Origin: RGIG3159 sp045640565
GTDB lineage: Bacteria; Bacillota; Clostridia; Oscillospirales; Oscillospiraceae
Length of the DNA stretch: 24,328 bases
Direction of reading: 5' to 3'
NCBI GenBank assembly: GCA_045640565.1
Contig: JAZUFG010000093.1
Coordinates: forward strand, 1-24,328
Shown here: positions 5,905 through 13,866 of the stretch, one piece after another
Layout of the letters: the number at the start of each line of letters is the position of its first letter
Position numbering within the stretch: position 1 is the first letter of the stretch
Position numbers and translations under genes: made by a program
Notes under the pieces: generated by a model
Seen by the model: only the letters and a program-made list of their open reading frames with translations
Databases searched by the model: none
What the model was told of the DNA's origin: nothing

Positions 5905-6530
5905 CTTCTGCGCGACTTTTATTGCGGCCGAATGTAAATTCACGTCCGAAATAAAAAATCGCTTATATCCATTTTAAATGGATTTCCCGTAATAGCTTGT
6001 ATCCCCGGGAGAGATATCCGAATCCCGGAACTGTCTCTTCCCGGGAAAAAGAGCATTTTTTGTTGCCGGAATCCCCGTCTCCTCGGGCAAACGAAAAGAA
6101 AATGTCCTTGGACTTTTCTTTTTACTTTTCTTTTGCGAAGAATCCTTCTCTAACTCTAAATCCTTCTCTAAATTCTTCTCTAAATTCTTCTCCTTCTCCG
6201 TTTCCTTCTCCTTATCCCTATCTATAGTCTTCCCCTTCTCCTCCTCCCCTTCCAAATCCGAATATTCAAAAAAGAAGAACTGACAGATCTGGACCTGCCG
6301 GCTCTTCTTTCACTGAAACTGCTGATATTCTTTTTTCTGCACTTTCCCGAATCGCATCGGCATCGCCTCCGCAGATGGATAGATTGGTATTACTCAAGTA
6401 AGTATTATTACTGTAAGTATTATTTCTTCCTGATTTGCCGTATTCTGGAATCCTGATTTGCCGCATTCCAGAATCCTGATTTGCCGCATTCTGGAATACG
6501 GTAATACCGAACTCCGGGAAGTTCTTTACC
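5905..6530. repeat. Duplicated non-coding segment, copy A
   Basis: 626 bp matching 6833-7580 over its whole length except the central tract. Shared blocks in order are: CTTCTGCGCGACTTTTATTG; an imperfect palindrome of CCCGGGAGAGA and TCTCTTCCCGGG; a hairpin AAAAGAAAA(T)GTCC/GGACTTTTCTTTT (6094-6122); a CTTCTC-rich tract of differing length and composition; a GCCGGCTCTTCTTT block; and three 23-base tandem repeats (starts at 6428, 6451, 6474). The minus strand of the right part encodes the initiator-linker relic described separately. Confidence 0.85.
6266..6530 (-). pseudogene. Relic of a RepA_N-type replication-initiator linker, copy A
   Basis: On the minus strand, from about 6530 down, the frame reads KNFPEFGITVFQNAANQDSG, then MRQIRIPEYGKSGRNNTYSN and NTYLSNTNLSICGG. 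RepA_N-type initiators of Clostridia carry, after their DNA-binding N-terminus (which ends in YVKNF), a repetitive linker of the type FxxSE...PEFxKSE followed by NNT and LSI motifs. This order is preserved. The DNA-binding domain and the C-terminal domain are both absent, so it is a fragment. The identification comes from pattern memory of the family. Confidence 0.45.
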
Positions 6531-6566
6531 GGGTCTTGCTCCTCAAAAGAGCAGTTTAGCCATTTT

Positions 6567-6588
6567 TATCCAATAACAAAACCGCAAA
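6567..6588. repeat. 22-bp exact repeat, copy 2
   Basis: Identical to 5747-5768 in the same orientation, 820 bp away. It lies just right of duplicated segment copy A and left of a strong terminator. Confidence 0.6.
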
Positions 6589-6631
6589 GCAAGATGGGCT
6601 GAGAAAATTTTAGAATAACCGACACAAGATT

Positions 6632-6655
6632 GAGGAGCTTCGGCTCCTCTTTTTT
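6632..6655 (+). terminator. Orphan strong terminator
   Basis: A perfect GAGGAGC/GCTCCTC stem with a TTCG tetraloop is followed by six T. Nothing recognisable on the plus strand ends here. The last plus-strand gene already has a terminator at 5600. It either ends an unseen small RNA or is the tail of a lost gene. Confidence 0.85.
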
Positions 6656-6713
6656 GCACCCTATTGCCTTCTTGCAGCATCTCCCTCCTAATTCCTAACT
6701 CCTAACTCCTAGT

Positions 6714-6800
6714 TCTCGCTGCGGCTCGGTCACCCTCGCGTTCTGACATGCCACCGGCATGTCATTCATTACGCTCGGGCCGCTCCGCTTCGCTGCGCTA
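6714..6800. repeat. Structured hairpin repeat, copy 3 (inverted)
   Basis: The reverse complement contains GCGGAGCGGCCCGAGCG, an inner hairpin GACATGCC-GGT-GGCATGTC (6745-6763), then CGCGAGGGTGACCGAGCCGC, the same frame as the copies beside the tRNA. The inner stem differs from both other copies but still pairs perfectly. The outer stem keeps the central tandem G-A/A-G mismatch of copy 2. It sits between the two copies of the duplicated segment. Confidence 0.8.
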
Positions 6801-6832
6801 CCTTGCAGCTATCCTGTGAGGTCGTGAGTTCT

Positions 6833-7580
6833 CTTCTGCGCGACTTTTATTGCGGCCGAATGTAAATTCACGTCCAAAATAAAAAATCGCTTAAATCCAT
6901 TTTAAATAGATTTCTGATAATAGCTTGTATCCCCGGGAGAGATATCCTGATCCCGGAACTGTCTCTTCCCGGGAAAAAGAGCATTTTTTGCTGCCGGGAT
7001 CCCGTCTCATCGAGAAAAAGAAAAGAAAATGTCCTCGGACTTTTCTTTTTACTTTTCTTTTGGGAAGAATCCTTCTCTAAATCTGAATTAGAATCTGAAT
7101 TAGAATATAAATACTGCTTTTTTCTTCAAAAGCAATTGCTTTCTCTTTGGTCTTTTCCCTCTCCTCCTTTTCCCCTGCACCCTTTATTCTCTTTTTCTTT
7201 TTTTGTTTCTCCTTCTCCTTCTCTTTCTCTTTCTCCTTTTCTTTCTCCTTATCCCTATCTATAGTCTTCCCCTTCTCCTCTTTCTCTCCCTCTTTCTCCT
7301 GCTCTCGCTCTCCCTCCTCATGAAAAGAAGAGCTGACAGACCTAAATCTGCCGGCTCTTCTTTTACGGAAACAGCTAATATTCTTTTTCCTGTGCTTTCC
7401 CGAATCGCGTCGCATCTGATCCGCAGATGGATAGATTGGTATTACTCAAGTAAGTGTTATTACTGTAAGTATTATTTCTTTCCGATTTTCGGAACTCTGG
7501 AATTCCGATTTTCCGAACTCCAGAAGTCTGTTTTTCGGAACTCTGGAATTCGGTAATACCGAACTCGGGGAAGTTCTTAC
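6833..7580. repeat. Duplicated non-coding segment, copy B
   Basis: 748 bp, the same block order as copy A. The pyrimidine tract is about 120 bp longer, with different CTTCTC/CTTTCT runs (about 7140-7320). The conserved hairpin is at 7021-7049. Its right edge coincides with the stop codon of the helicase gene. Three tandem 23-base units lie at about 7490-7558. Sequence differences between A and B are spread out, so the duplication is old, or the copies arrived separately. Confidence 0.85.
7375..7580 (-). pseudogene. Relic of a RepA_N-type replication-initiator linker, copy B
   Basis: The minus-strand frame reads GKNFPEFGITEFQSSEKQTS, GVRKIGIPEFRKSERNNTYS and NNTYLSNTNLSI, closer to the family pattern than copy A. 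The upstream DNA-binding domain is missing because the helicase gene occupies that position. After LSI the sequence soon becomes an E/K-rich low-complexity frame (EKEKEKEK). No start with a binding site is visible; I regard it as untranslated debris of a plasmid or conjugative element. Confidence 0.5.
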
Positions 7581-10500
7581 CCAACTACCAATTTATTTGT
7601 CTTCTTCAAATACTTCGCCGGGATTGAATGATCCAGCTTCCATGTGATATTCATTGGCTTTTCGCCGTCGTGCGTTACATATTTTGCTGTTCCGAGATAC
7701 GTATAGGCGGCAGCACTGCCGGAAATACGATCCGACTTGAATTCACGTACGAACAGCAGGACACGACTACCTTTCTCACGATGGTGAATGTATCGCTGAC
7801 CGGTGGGAGAATCCGCCGCCGTGGTGCTCTGGCTCTGCCAATGGAACAGCTCGCTATTGATCGAATAATCGTTGTACATTGTAGTCGGCGAGTAATCCTT
7901 GTCGGCCTTATTCAAGGTCACAAAGAACACGTCAATGTTCTTTTCCGGCAACCATTTCACGCCCTCACGAACAGTAGACGGTTTCATGAAATCGAGCGCC
8001 ACAAGGAGCTGGTCACGGGTATAGGTGCAATGCAAATCCAGCGGGCAGTCGAAGCCGACGTTTACAGGCTTGTCGATGAAGTCAATGTGGTCGTAATTAT
8101 ATTGCAGCAGCTCTATCAGTTCACCAAGAAGAATCGGACTATCAGCCAGTGCGTACAGGTTCTCAAGCACCTCAACGCTGTTCCAATCGTCTGCCGCTTT
8201 CAGCCAAACAGAAACATAAAACATTTGCATCATGCGCTGCTCTACCGGAGAAAGCTTTGAAAAGTCAGTGTTGTTGATGTTAGGAAGAATGTTCAGCAAA
8301 AACTTAATGAGACGACGCGAATCAATAGTGCAAAGACGTGCGAACGCTTTTTGCATCGTTTCTTCCAACGGCTCCGAGAAATCGTCAATAACGTCAGCAC
8401 GTGCACAGAGCCGGGAGAATGTATCGAACCTATAAACCTGTCGCGGATCGATGTGGTAATAATCCAAGAAGTTTGCCAGCGTGAGCTTCAAACCAGTATC
8501 TTCCTCAAAGGATGCAAGGCGAATCACCAGACCAGCACTGTTTCCATAGGATGCCCGGATATTGTCGAGTATGTATTTTGCCGCCTTTTTCTCCAGCTGA
8601 ATATAACAGCCCTTCGGCAGCGAAATGAATCCATCCTTGATTTCACGAGATACGCTGCGGGTTGTGTTTGAAAGGAGCGCGGCGAACTTATCCTCAAAGT
8701 TATACTTGCGGTTTGCCTGACCAATGAAGTCGAGAACGGTCAGGCATTCCTTATCTTCGGACAGACAGAGCCCACGACCAAGCTGCTGTAAGAATACGGT
8801 CAGCGATTCAGTCGGGCGTAGGAACAAAACGGTGTTGACTTCTGGAATATCGACACCTTCGTTATAAATATCGACGACAAAGATGAAGCGGACATCGCCG
8901 GAAACAAGGCGAGTTTTCGCTTCTTTTCTTTCTTCATCGGGTGATTTTCCGGTTAAGAACATGGACGGAATACCATGTGCATTAAAATAGTCAGACATGA
9001 ACTCTGCATGCTCAATAGTAACGCAGAAGCCAAGCCCCTTCACGTCATCAATATCCGTTACATATTTGAGCAAGGACGATACAACCAGATCAGCACGGCG
9101 GTTGGCCACCATTCCGCTGAGTGTGTAAATGCGGGACAGTTCACTCTTGTCATAGCCGCCATTAGCCCATTTTAGCTTGTCCAAATCAACCGTGTCGGTC
9201 ACACCAAAATACTGGAACGGGCATAGCAGCTTGCGGTCAATAGCCTCCGGCAGACGGATTTCAGCAGCAATGCGGTTGTTAAAGTACGGCAGGATGCTCT
9301 TGCCGTCCATACGCTCCGGAGTTGCGGTCAAACCAAGCAAAATCTTCGGCTGATAGTATGAAAGAAGTTTCTGATAAATGGGTGCCGCTGCGTGGTGGAA
9401 CTCGTCTACGATGATATAGTCATAGAAATCCGGCGAGGTTTTCGAGGTGAAATCCTGCGAATTAAAAGTTTGGATCGACATGAACAGATTGTCGATGCTG
9501 TCTGGCTTGTAGCTACCGACAAACATCTCGCCGTAGTTTGCATCCTTCAGCACCGCACGAAAGGTATAAAGGCTTTGTTTGAGGATCTCTTCGCGGTGGG
9601 CAACAAACAGCAGGCGGCAGGGCCGACCGGCATTTTGCTTGCGGAAGCGCTTATAATCCAGCGCGGAAATAACCGTCTTACCGGTACCGGTGGCGGCAAC
9701 AACGAGGTTGTGATAATAACCGCGCACGTTGCGCTCGGCGTCGAGCTTGTCTAAAATCTCCTGCTGATAGGAGTAGGGCTGGATATCCATCGTGTAGATT
9801 TCAGCGTTGTTGGTGTCGAAATACTTTTCCGCCTTCAATGCCCGGGCAAGACGCTCTTTCTGGTCCTCGCTGTAATACTCAAACTCATTGGAATTCCAGT
9901 AGCTTTCAAATGTTGCGGCAATCTTGTCAATTGTCTCCGGCAAGTCCTTTTTCGTGACCTTCACGTTCCACTCGAGGCCGCTGGAAATCGCAACATTGGA
10001 AAGGTTAGAGGAGCCGACATAAGCCGTGGTAAAACCCGTATCGCGGTAGAACACGTAGGTTTTTGCGTGCAGACGGGTACGCTTGGTGTCATAACTGACC
10101 TTGATAAGCGTGTTGGGCAGCTTGCGAAGTTCCTCGATGGCTTTTACATCGGTAGCACCCATGTAGGACGTGGTAATGATGCGCAATTCGCCGCCGTTCT
10201 GCGTGAAGGTAGTAAGCTCATCCATAATCAGACGTAGACCACTCCACTTGATAAAGGAAACCAGCATATCAATGCGATTGCAGGACACAATCTCCTTTTT
10301 GAGCTCTGTGAACATCTGCGGCTCGTGAATTGCACCAGTAAAGAGTGAGCTTTGTGCAATCGAAGTCTCCGGACGGATGATTTCAGCCTTTTCATCAAGA
10401 GCCAACACATTGTTTTTCTTATCAAAAAGCGCGAGAAGCTGTTCCGCGCGCTCTGCGACCGAGAGCGTGTCGAAGTCAGCTTCTTTTGTTTCGGTCATAA

Positions 10501-10726
10501 TGGTAGACACAATGCGGTTGACAAGTTCAACCTGAGAATTCAGGTCGCCTCCATTGTCTTTCACGTTATCGAGACCTTTTTCAACAATCTCAGCGACGTA
10601 TTTTGCTAACACTTTGGACGCTTCCGCACTATCAATAGGCGCAGTTTGAGAGAGCTTGTCCGTCGCGGAAAGCTCTGAATCCAGGGCCTTATTTATGATT
10701 TGTTCGTAAAGTCCATTATGTAGCAT
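7577..10726 (-). CDS. PLD-nuclease / superfamily 2 helicase / DUF3427 protein
   Basis: 1049 aa, full length for the family. Residues about 120-280 are a phospholipase-D type nuclease domain with HAKTYVF (His220, Lys222) and GSSN (239-242). Residues about 315-680 are a helicase: ATGTGKT (345-351), DEFH (441-444), TATPERMD (467-474), QQLGRGL (647-653). The C-terminal 300 residues match DUF3427. AAGGAG lies 7-8 bases before the ATG at 10726. Proteins of this architecture are scattered in accessory regions and are related to restriction-type and phage-defence nucleases; I infer DNA cleavage or remodelling coupled to ATP hydrolysis. It stands alone, with no methylase or specificity gene beside it. 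I see no clear promoter. Confidence 0.88.
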   Translation of the reverse strand: MLHNGLYEQIINKALDSELSATDKLSQTAPIDSAEASKVLAKYVAEIVEKGLDNVKDNGGDLNSQVELVNRIVSTIMTETKEADFDTLSVAERAEQLLALFDKKNNVLALDEKAEIIRPETSIAQSSLFTGAIHEPQMFTELKKEIVSCNRIDMLVSFIKWSGLRLIMDELTTFTQNGGELRIITTSYMGATDVKAIEELRKLPNTLIKVSYDTKRTRLHAKTYVFYRDTGFTTAYVGSSNLSNVAISSGLEWNVKVTKKDLPETIDKIAATFESYWNSNEFEYYSEDQKERLARALKAEKYFDTNNAEIYTMDIQPYSYQQEILDKLDAERNVRGYYHNLVVAATGTGKTVISALDYKRFRKQNAGRPCRLLFVAHREEILKQSLYTFRAVLKDANYGEMFVGSYKPDSIDNLFMSIQTFNSQDFTSKTSPDFYDYIIVDEFHHAAAPIYQKLLSYYQPKILLGLTATPERMDGKSILPYFNNRIAAEIRLPEAIDRKLLCPFQYFGVTDTVDLDKLKWANGGYDKSELSRIYTLSGMVANRRADLVVSSLLKYVTDIDDVKGLGFCVTIEHAEFMSDYFNAHGIPSMFLTGKSPDEERKEAKTRLVSGDVRFIFVVDIYNEGVDIPEVNTVLFLRPTESLTVFLQQLGRGLCLSEDKECLTVLDFIGQANRKYNFEDKFAALLSNTTRSVSREIKDGFISLPKGCYIQLEKKAAKYILDNIRASYGNSAGLVIRLASFEEDTGLKLTLANFLDYYHIDPRQVYRFDTFSRLCARADVIDDFSEPLEETMQKAFARLCTIDSRRLIKFLLNILPNINNTDFSKLSPVEQRMMQMFYVSVWLKAADDWNSVEVLENLYALADSPILLGELIELLQYNYDHIDFIDKPVNVGFDCPLDLHCTYTRDQLLVALDFMKPSTVREGVKWLPEKNIDVFFVTLNKADKDYSPTTMYNDYSINSELFHWQSQSTTAADSPTGQRYIHHREKGSRVLLFVREFKSDRISGSAAAYTYLGTAKYVTHDGEKPMNITWKLDHSIPAKYLKKTNKLVVG

Positions 10727-10855
10727 TCATATACTCCTTTGGTAGAAACAGCATTTGTCAAAAGACTAATTATGAATTCAGTATTCGCAATACAACATCA
10801 AGAATATCCTGACCTTAGAGCGTGTAAAGAAAAAATAAATACGCAAATGTTTTCC

Positions 10856-10874
10856 GGGCGCACACAGTGCGCCC
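10856..10874. repeat. Short palindromic hairpin GGGCGCAC/GTGCGCCC
   Basis: A perfect eight-pair stem with ACA loop in the gap between the helicase gene and the GtrA gene, followed by CTACTC. Hairpins of this GGGCGCA...TGCGCCCCTA type are, from memory, common dispersed intergenic repeats in Clostridia. There is no T-run after it on the minus strand, so it is not a standard terminator of the long minus operon, although it may end or stabilise that mRNA. Confidence 0.5.
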
Positions 10875-10909
10875 CTACTCCAGGCTGCCCTAAAATAAAG
10901 GGCTCTTCT

Positions 10910-11362
10910 TCATGCTTTTGCTTCTTCCGCGGCTTCCTTTTCCGCCTGCTTTTTGGCCAGGTCATTGGTGTCCGTACTGTTGCGGTAGACCACCTTGGCG
11001 TCCCAGAGATACTCCAGGACCAGATTCAGCGCCATATTGATGGCCAAAACCAGATATTCATTCCATCCGCAGCGGTCCGCCAGATAGTGCTCTGTCCAGA
11101 TGGTGAAGGGAGCAAAGGGAAGATAGAAAAGGAAAACCAGGAACATGGCCTTGGGAACATTCTCTGCGCTTTTAAAGGTAAATTTCCGGTTCAGGGTGAA
11201 ATTCCAGAGGACGCTCAAAACCAGGGCAATGGTATAGCAAATATAATGCCCGGGAATTTGAATGACCTCTTCGCAGAGAATCATGGCAAGGGTCTCAATG
11301 ATTCCCGCAGACGCGGAGAAGAGAGCAAACTTTACGGTGCGCCAAAGCTCTTTGTTTTTCAT
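10910..11362 (-). CDS. GtrA-like membrane protein
   Basis: 150 aa with four hydrophobic segments (about 8-28, 36-55, 68-90, 102-122) and the family motif in NFTLNRKFTFKS (53-64), plus a charged, Lys/Glu/Ala-rich tail. GtrA proteins are thought to move polyprenyl-linked sugars across the membrane or assist glycosyltransferases. It starts four bases after the FGGY kinase, and its AAGGAG lies in the last codons of that kinase, so it is the last gene of the minus operon. Why a catabolic operon ends in a GtrA gene is unclear. It may supply a cell-surface sugar step or be a passenger. Confidence 0.85.
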   Translation of the reverse strand: MKNKELWRTVKFALFSASAGIIETLAMILCEEVIQIPGHYICYTIALVLSVLWNFTLNRKFTFKSAENVPKAMFLVFLFYLPFAPFTIWTEHYLADRCGWNEYLVLAINMALNLVLEYLWDAKVVYRNSTDTNDLAKKQAEKEAAEEAKA

Positions 11363-11366
11363 CGTG

Positions 11367-12959
11367 TTACTCCTTTATGCTCTTATAGAGGGTCTTGTTG
11401 GCAGAATATAATTTCTTAAAGGTTTCAAAATAGGGACCGTAGCAGGCGTGCTTTTCCATATCGGGCTCGAAGGTCTTCTCCGCGGGAATGAAATCCGCGA
11501 TGCATTCCAAATTGGGGATGACCCCCAGGCCCACGGCAACAATAGCCGCGGCGCCCACCGCGCCCACATTCTGGGGGGATGCCACCGTTTCCACCCTGCG
11601 GCCGAGAATATCCGCCAGCATCTGGCAGGAAACATCGGAAAGCGCACCGCCGCCCACAAAACGGACGGTTTCGGAGGTCTTGATTTTTTTATCCTGGCAT
11701 TCCAGCATCCAGCGAAGATGATAGAAGACGCCTTCCAGAACGGCGCGGATCATCTCCGGTTTTCCCGTCTCCAGCTTGATGCCGAAGAAGCTGCCGGTGG
11801 CATCCGGGTCCTCAAAGGGGCAGCGGTTTCCGTGCAGCCAGGGAGTGAAGATCACGCCGCCGGAGCCAACCGGAACGCTCTTGACTGTCTCCGTCAGATA
11901 GTCATAAATGCTGACATAGGTCTTTTCATAGCCTTCCGTGACCTTTTTCTTTTCCAGATAGACGCCGATTTCATCCAGAGCCAAATGATCCTTGACCCAC
12001 TCCAGACATTTTCCCGCGGTTTCCATCTCCGCGAAATAATTGAATTTCCCGCTCTGCGCGCCGGTAATCGCCGCGATCATGGCAGACACATCCACCATCT
12101 GTTTATCCGTTACCGTGCTGACCCAGCCGGAGGTACCGCTGTAAATATGGGTATCCCCCACATGGACGCAGCCGGAACCGACACCGATCAGGCTGGAATC
12201 CCCGCCGCCGCCGAAAACGGGAGTGCCCGGCTCAAGCCCCAACTCCGACGCCGCCCGTTCCGTCAGTCCTCCGACTTTATCCGTGGACTTAATGATCCTG
12301 GGCAGAAGCTCCTCTTTGATCCGGAACATGGCGTTCATCTTCCTGCTCCAGCCCTCTTTGCCTTTTCTGGTGTCGTAGATCAGGGTGGCAAATGCGGAAT
12401 CCTCTGTCATGGTGAACTCGCCGGTGCAGCGGCAGATGAGATAGTCCTTCACATCCAGCCATTTATAGGCCCGGGCAAAATTCTCCGGCTCGTGGGCTTC
12501 GATCCATTTATATTTCCAAACCGGATCCTTCACGCTTGATGTCACAGCACCGGTAATGATCAGGCTGGGAATCAGCTTGAAGATGTTGGCCCCCGCAACC
12601 TGAAGGCCGTAGGCAATACCCTTTTTGATTTCTTCCTTGGCCCGCTGGTCCATATAGCTCATGGGGCGGTGGACCGGAACGCCGTCTTTGTCCGCCAGAA
12701 CGATCCCCTGCATCTGGGAGCAGAAGGAAATTCCCGCGACATCTCCGGGCTTCACATCGGTCTTTGCAAAAACCTCCCGAGTGGACTTGCACATGGCATT
12801 CCACCAGTCGTCCCCATCCTGTTCCGCGCCGCCGTTTTCCAAAATATAGAGCGGATAGCTTTGGCTTGCAGCCGCCAGAAGGCGAATGGTCTTCTCCACT
12901 TCAAAAAGGCAGGTTTTGACCCCCGTTGTGCCGACATCATAAGCAAGGACATAAATCAT
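11367..12959 (-). CDS. FGGY-family sugar kinase (first of two)
   Basis: 530 aa. N-terminal domain begins YDVGTTGVKTCLFE (phosphate-binding loop, 7-20), with MSYMDQRAKEE at 100-110 and GGGGDSSLIGVGSG with the likely catalytic base Asp254. The C-terminal domain contains WLHGNRCPFEDPDATGSFFG and the FGGY signature RFVGGGALSD...GAVGAAAI. I start at ATG 12959, with GAGGGG 8 bases upstream; a longer frame would overlap the aldolase gene. Such kinases phosphorylate ketoses or polyols with ATP. In this operon the expected substrate is the ketose made by the isomerase, giving the ketose phosphate cleaved by the aldolase. The exact sugar cannot be read from sequence. Confidence 0.88.
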   Translation of the reverse strand: MIYVLAYDVGTTGVKTCLFEVEKTIRLLAAASQSYPLYILENGGAEQDGDDWWNAMCKSTREVFAKTDVKPGDVAGISFCSQMQGIVLADKDGVPVHRPMSYMDQRAKEEIKKGIAYGLQVAGANIFKLIPSLIITGAVTSSVKDPVWKYKWIEAHEPENFARAYKWLDVKDYLICRCTGEFTMTEDSAFATLIYDTRKGKEGWSRKMNAMFRIKEELLPRIIKSTDKVGGLTERAASELGLEPGTPVFGGGGDSSLIGVGSGCVHVGDTHIYSGTSGWVSTVTDKQMVDVSAMIAAITGAQSGKFNYFAEMETAGKCLEWVKDHLALDEIGVYLEKKKVTEGYEKTYVSIYDYLTETVKSVPVGSGGVIFTPWLHGNRCPFEDPDATGSFFGIKLETGKPEMIRAVLEGVFYHLRWMLECQDKKIKTSETVRFVGGGALSDVSCQMLADILGRRVETVASPQNVGAVGAAAIVAVGLGVIPNLECIADFIPAEKTFEPDMEKHACYGPYFETFKKLYSANKTLYKSIKE

Positions 12960-13002
12960 ATTCTTACCCCTCATACGGTTATTCGATAAAGCCTTGACGC
13001 TA

Positions 13003-13839
13003 TCAGGCTTCCGCATGATATTTCTGCTTGGAATACTTCTTCAGATAAACAAAACGCTGCAGAAGAGCATCCACCCGTGAAAGACGCTTTCCGAATCTGC
13101 AATAGAGGGCCGCTGCGCAGTTTTTGCGGGCGATCAGCTCTGAGGCCTCCGGGTCGTCACTTTCCGGGAAGAGGACCTTTCCCCCTTCCAAGGGGGCATG
13201 AAAGCCGATCATCTGCGCAAAGTCATCCAGGTAGGCATAAACTCCGGTATGTGCCTTTCCATAGGCTTCCACGGCAGTTTCTGTTCCCAGATCTCCGACG
13301 CGGGAGCAAAATTCCTTCTCGGATCTTTCCTCCAGCTCCTCTGCCAGGGCAAAGGCTTCCTCCGGGCTCTCTCCCAAAAGAAGGGCTCCGTGCTTTTTCA
13401 TCAGGAAAGCCTTGCTCCCCGGGTTCTCTGCAAGAGAGGCGGAAACCGCCTTTCGAAGCTTCCCCGTTCCCGGGAGGCCATAGCCTGCGCAGGGGGCGAA
13501 GAAAAGATCTTTCCCCTCTGCGGAAAGGGCCGAGGCATAGAACTGGTGGGTGTGGATCACAAACGCCGCATCCCTGCGGAGGAGATAGGCATCGGCATGG
13601 ATTCCCTTCTCACTGCTGGGTTTTACGGCGCCCTCATAGCTGAGGTCATCCATGCGGACCTTTACCAGATCCTCCGGCCTCAGGGATTCATAATCCCGTC
13701 CGCTGGGTGTGATGATAAATTCATTTTCCGAGATCCGGGCGCTGATATTGCCCCAGGTACGGGAAACCAGATTCGCATCCAGGAGTTTTTTCCCCGCGGC
13801 GATCACCAGATCCCGGGCATCTTTTTCTGCAAAAAACAT
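13003..13839 (-). CDS. Class II aldolase/adducin-family protein (FucA-like)
   Basis: 278 aa. Zinc-site residues are seen at HTH (His96, His98) and His150 in MKKHGALLLG; the likely catalytic acid is Glu77 in PSSEKGIHADAYLLR. TWGNIS (28-33) and TPSGRDYESL (44-53) are the phosphate-binding motifs of fuculose/rhamnulose-phosphate aldolases and ribulose-phosphate epimerases. The chain is about 60 residues longer than classical FucA, with an extra C-terminal region. Expected reaction: splitting a ketose 1-phosphate to DHAP and an aldehyde. Gap to the upstream aminotransferase-like gene is 27 bases, and to the following kinase 43. Confidence 0.88.
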   Translation of the reverse strand: MFFAEKDARDLVIAAGKKLLDANLVSRTWGNISARISENEFIITPSGRDYESLRPEDLVKVRMDDLSYEGAVKPSSEKGIHADAYLLRRDAAFVIHTHQFYASALSAEGKDLFFAPCAGYGLPGTGKLRKAVSASLAENPGSKAFLMKKHGALLLGESPEEAFALAEELEERSEKEFCSRVGDLGTETAVEAYGKAHTGVYAYLDDFAQMIGFHAPLEGGKVLFPESDDPEASELIARKNCAAALYCRFGKRLSRVDALLQRFVYLKKYSKQKYHAEA

Positions 13840-13866
13840 TCTTTTTTCCCCGCGCTGTCCCCGCTT

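Noticed and set aside
6428..6500. Short tandem repeats considered as a CRISPR array
   Set aside because: The 23-base units are directly adjacent without spacers, there are only three, and no cas gene is nearby. They fit the initiator-linker explanation.
7077..7415. E/K-rich 112-codon minus-strand frame (EKEKEKEK) as a real coiled-coil protein
   Set aside because: It is the translation of the polypyrimidine tract, has no binding site, and its counterpart in segment copy A is frameshifted and differently composed.
10740..10800. Promoter for the helicase gene using TTGACA at about 10757-10762 on the minus strand
   Set aside because: No -10 box lies at a workable distance; the next TATA-like bases fall in the ribosome binding site.
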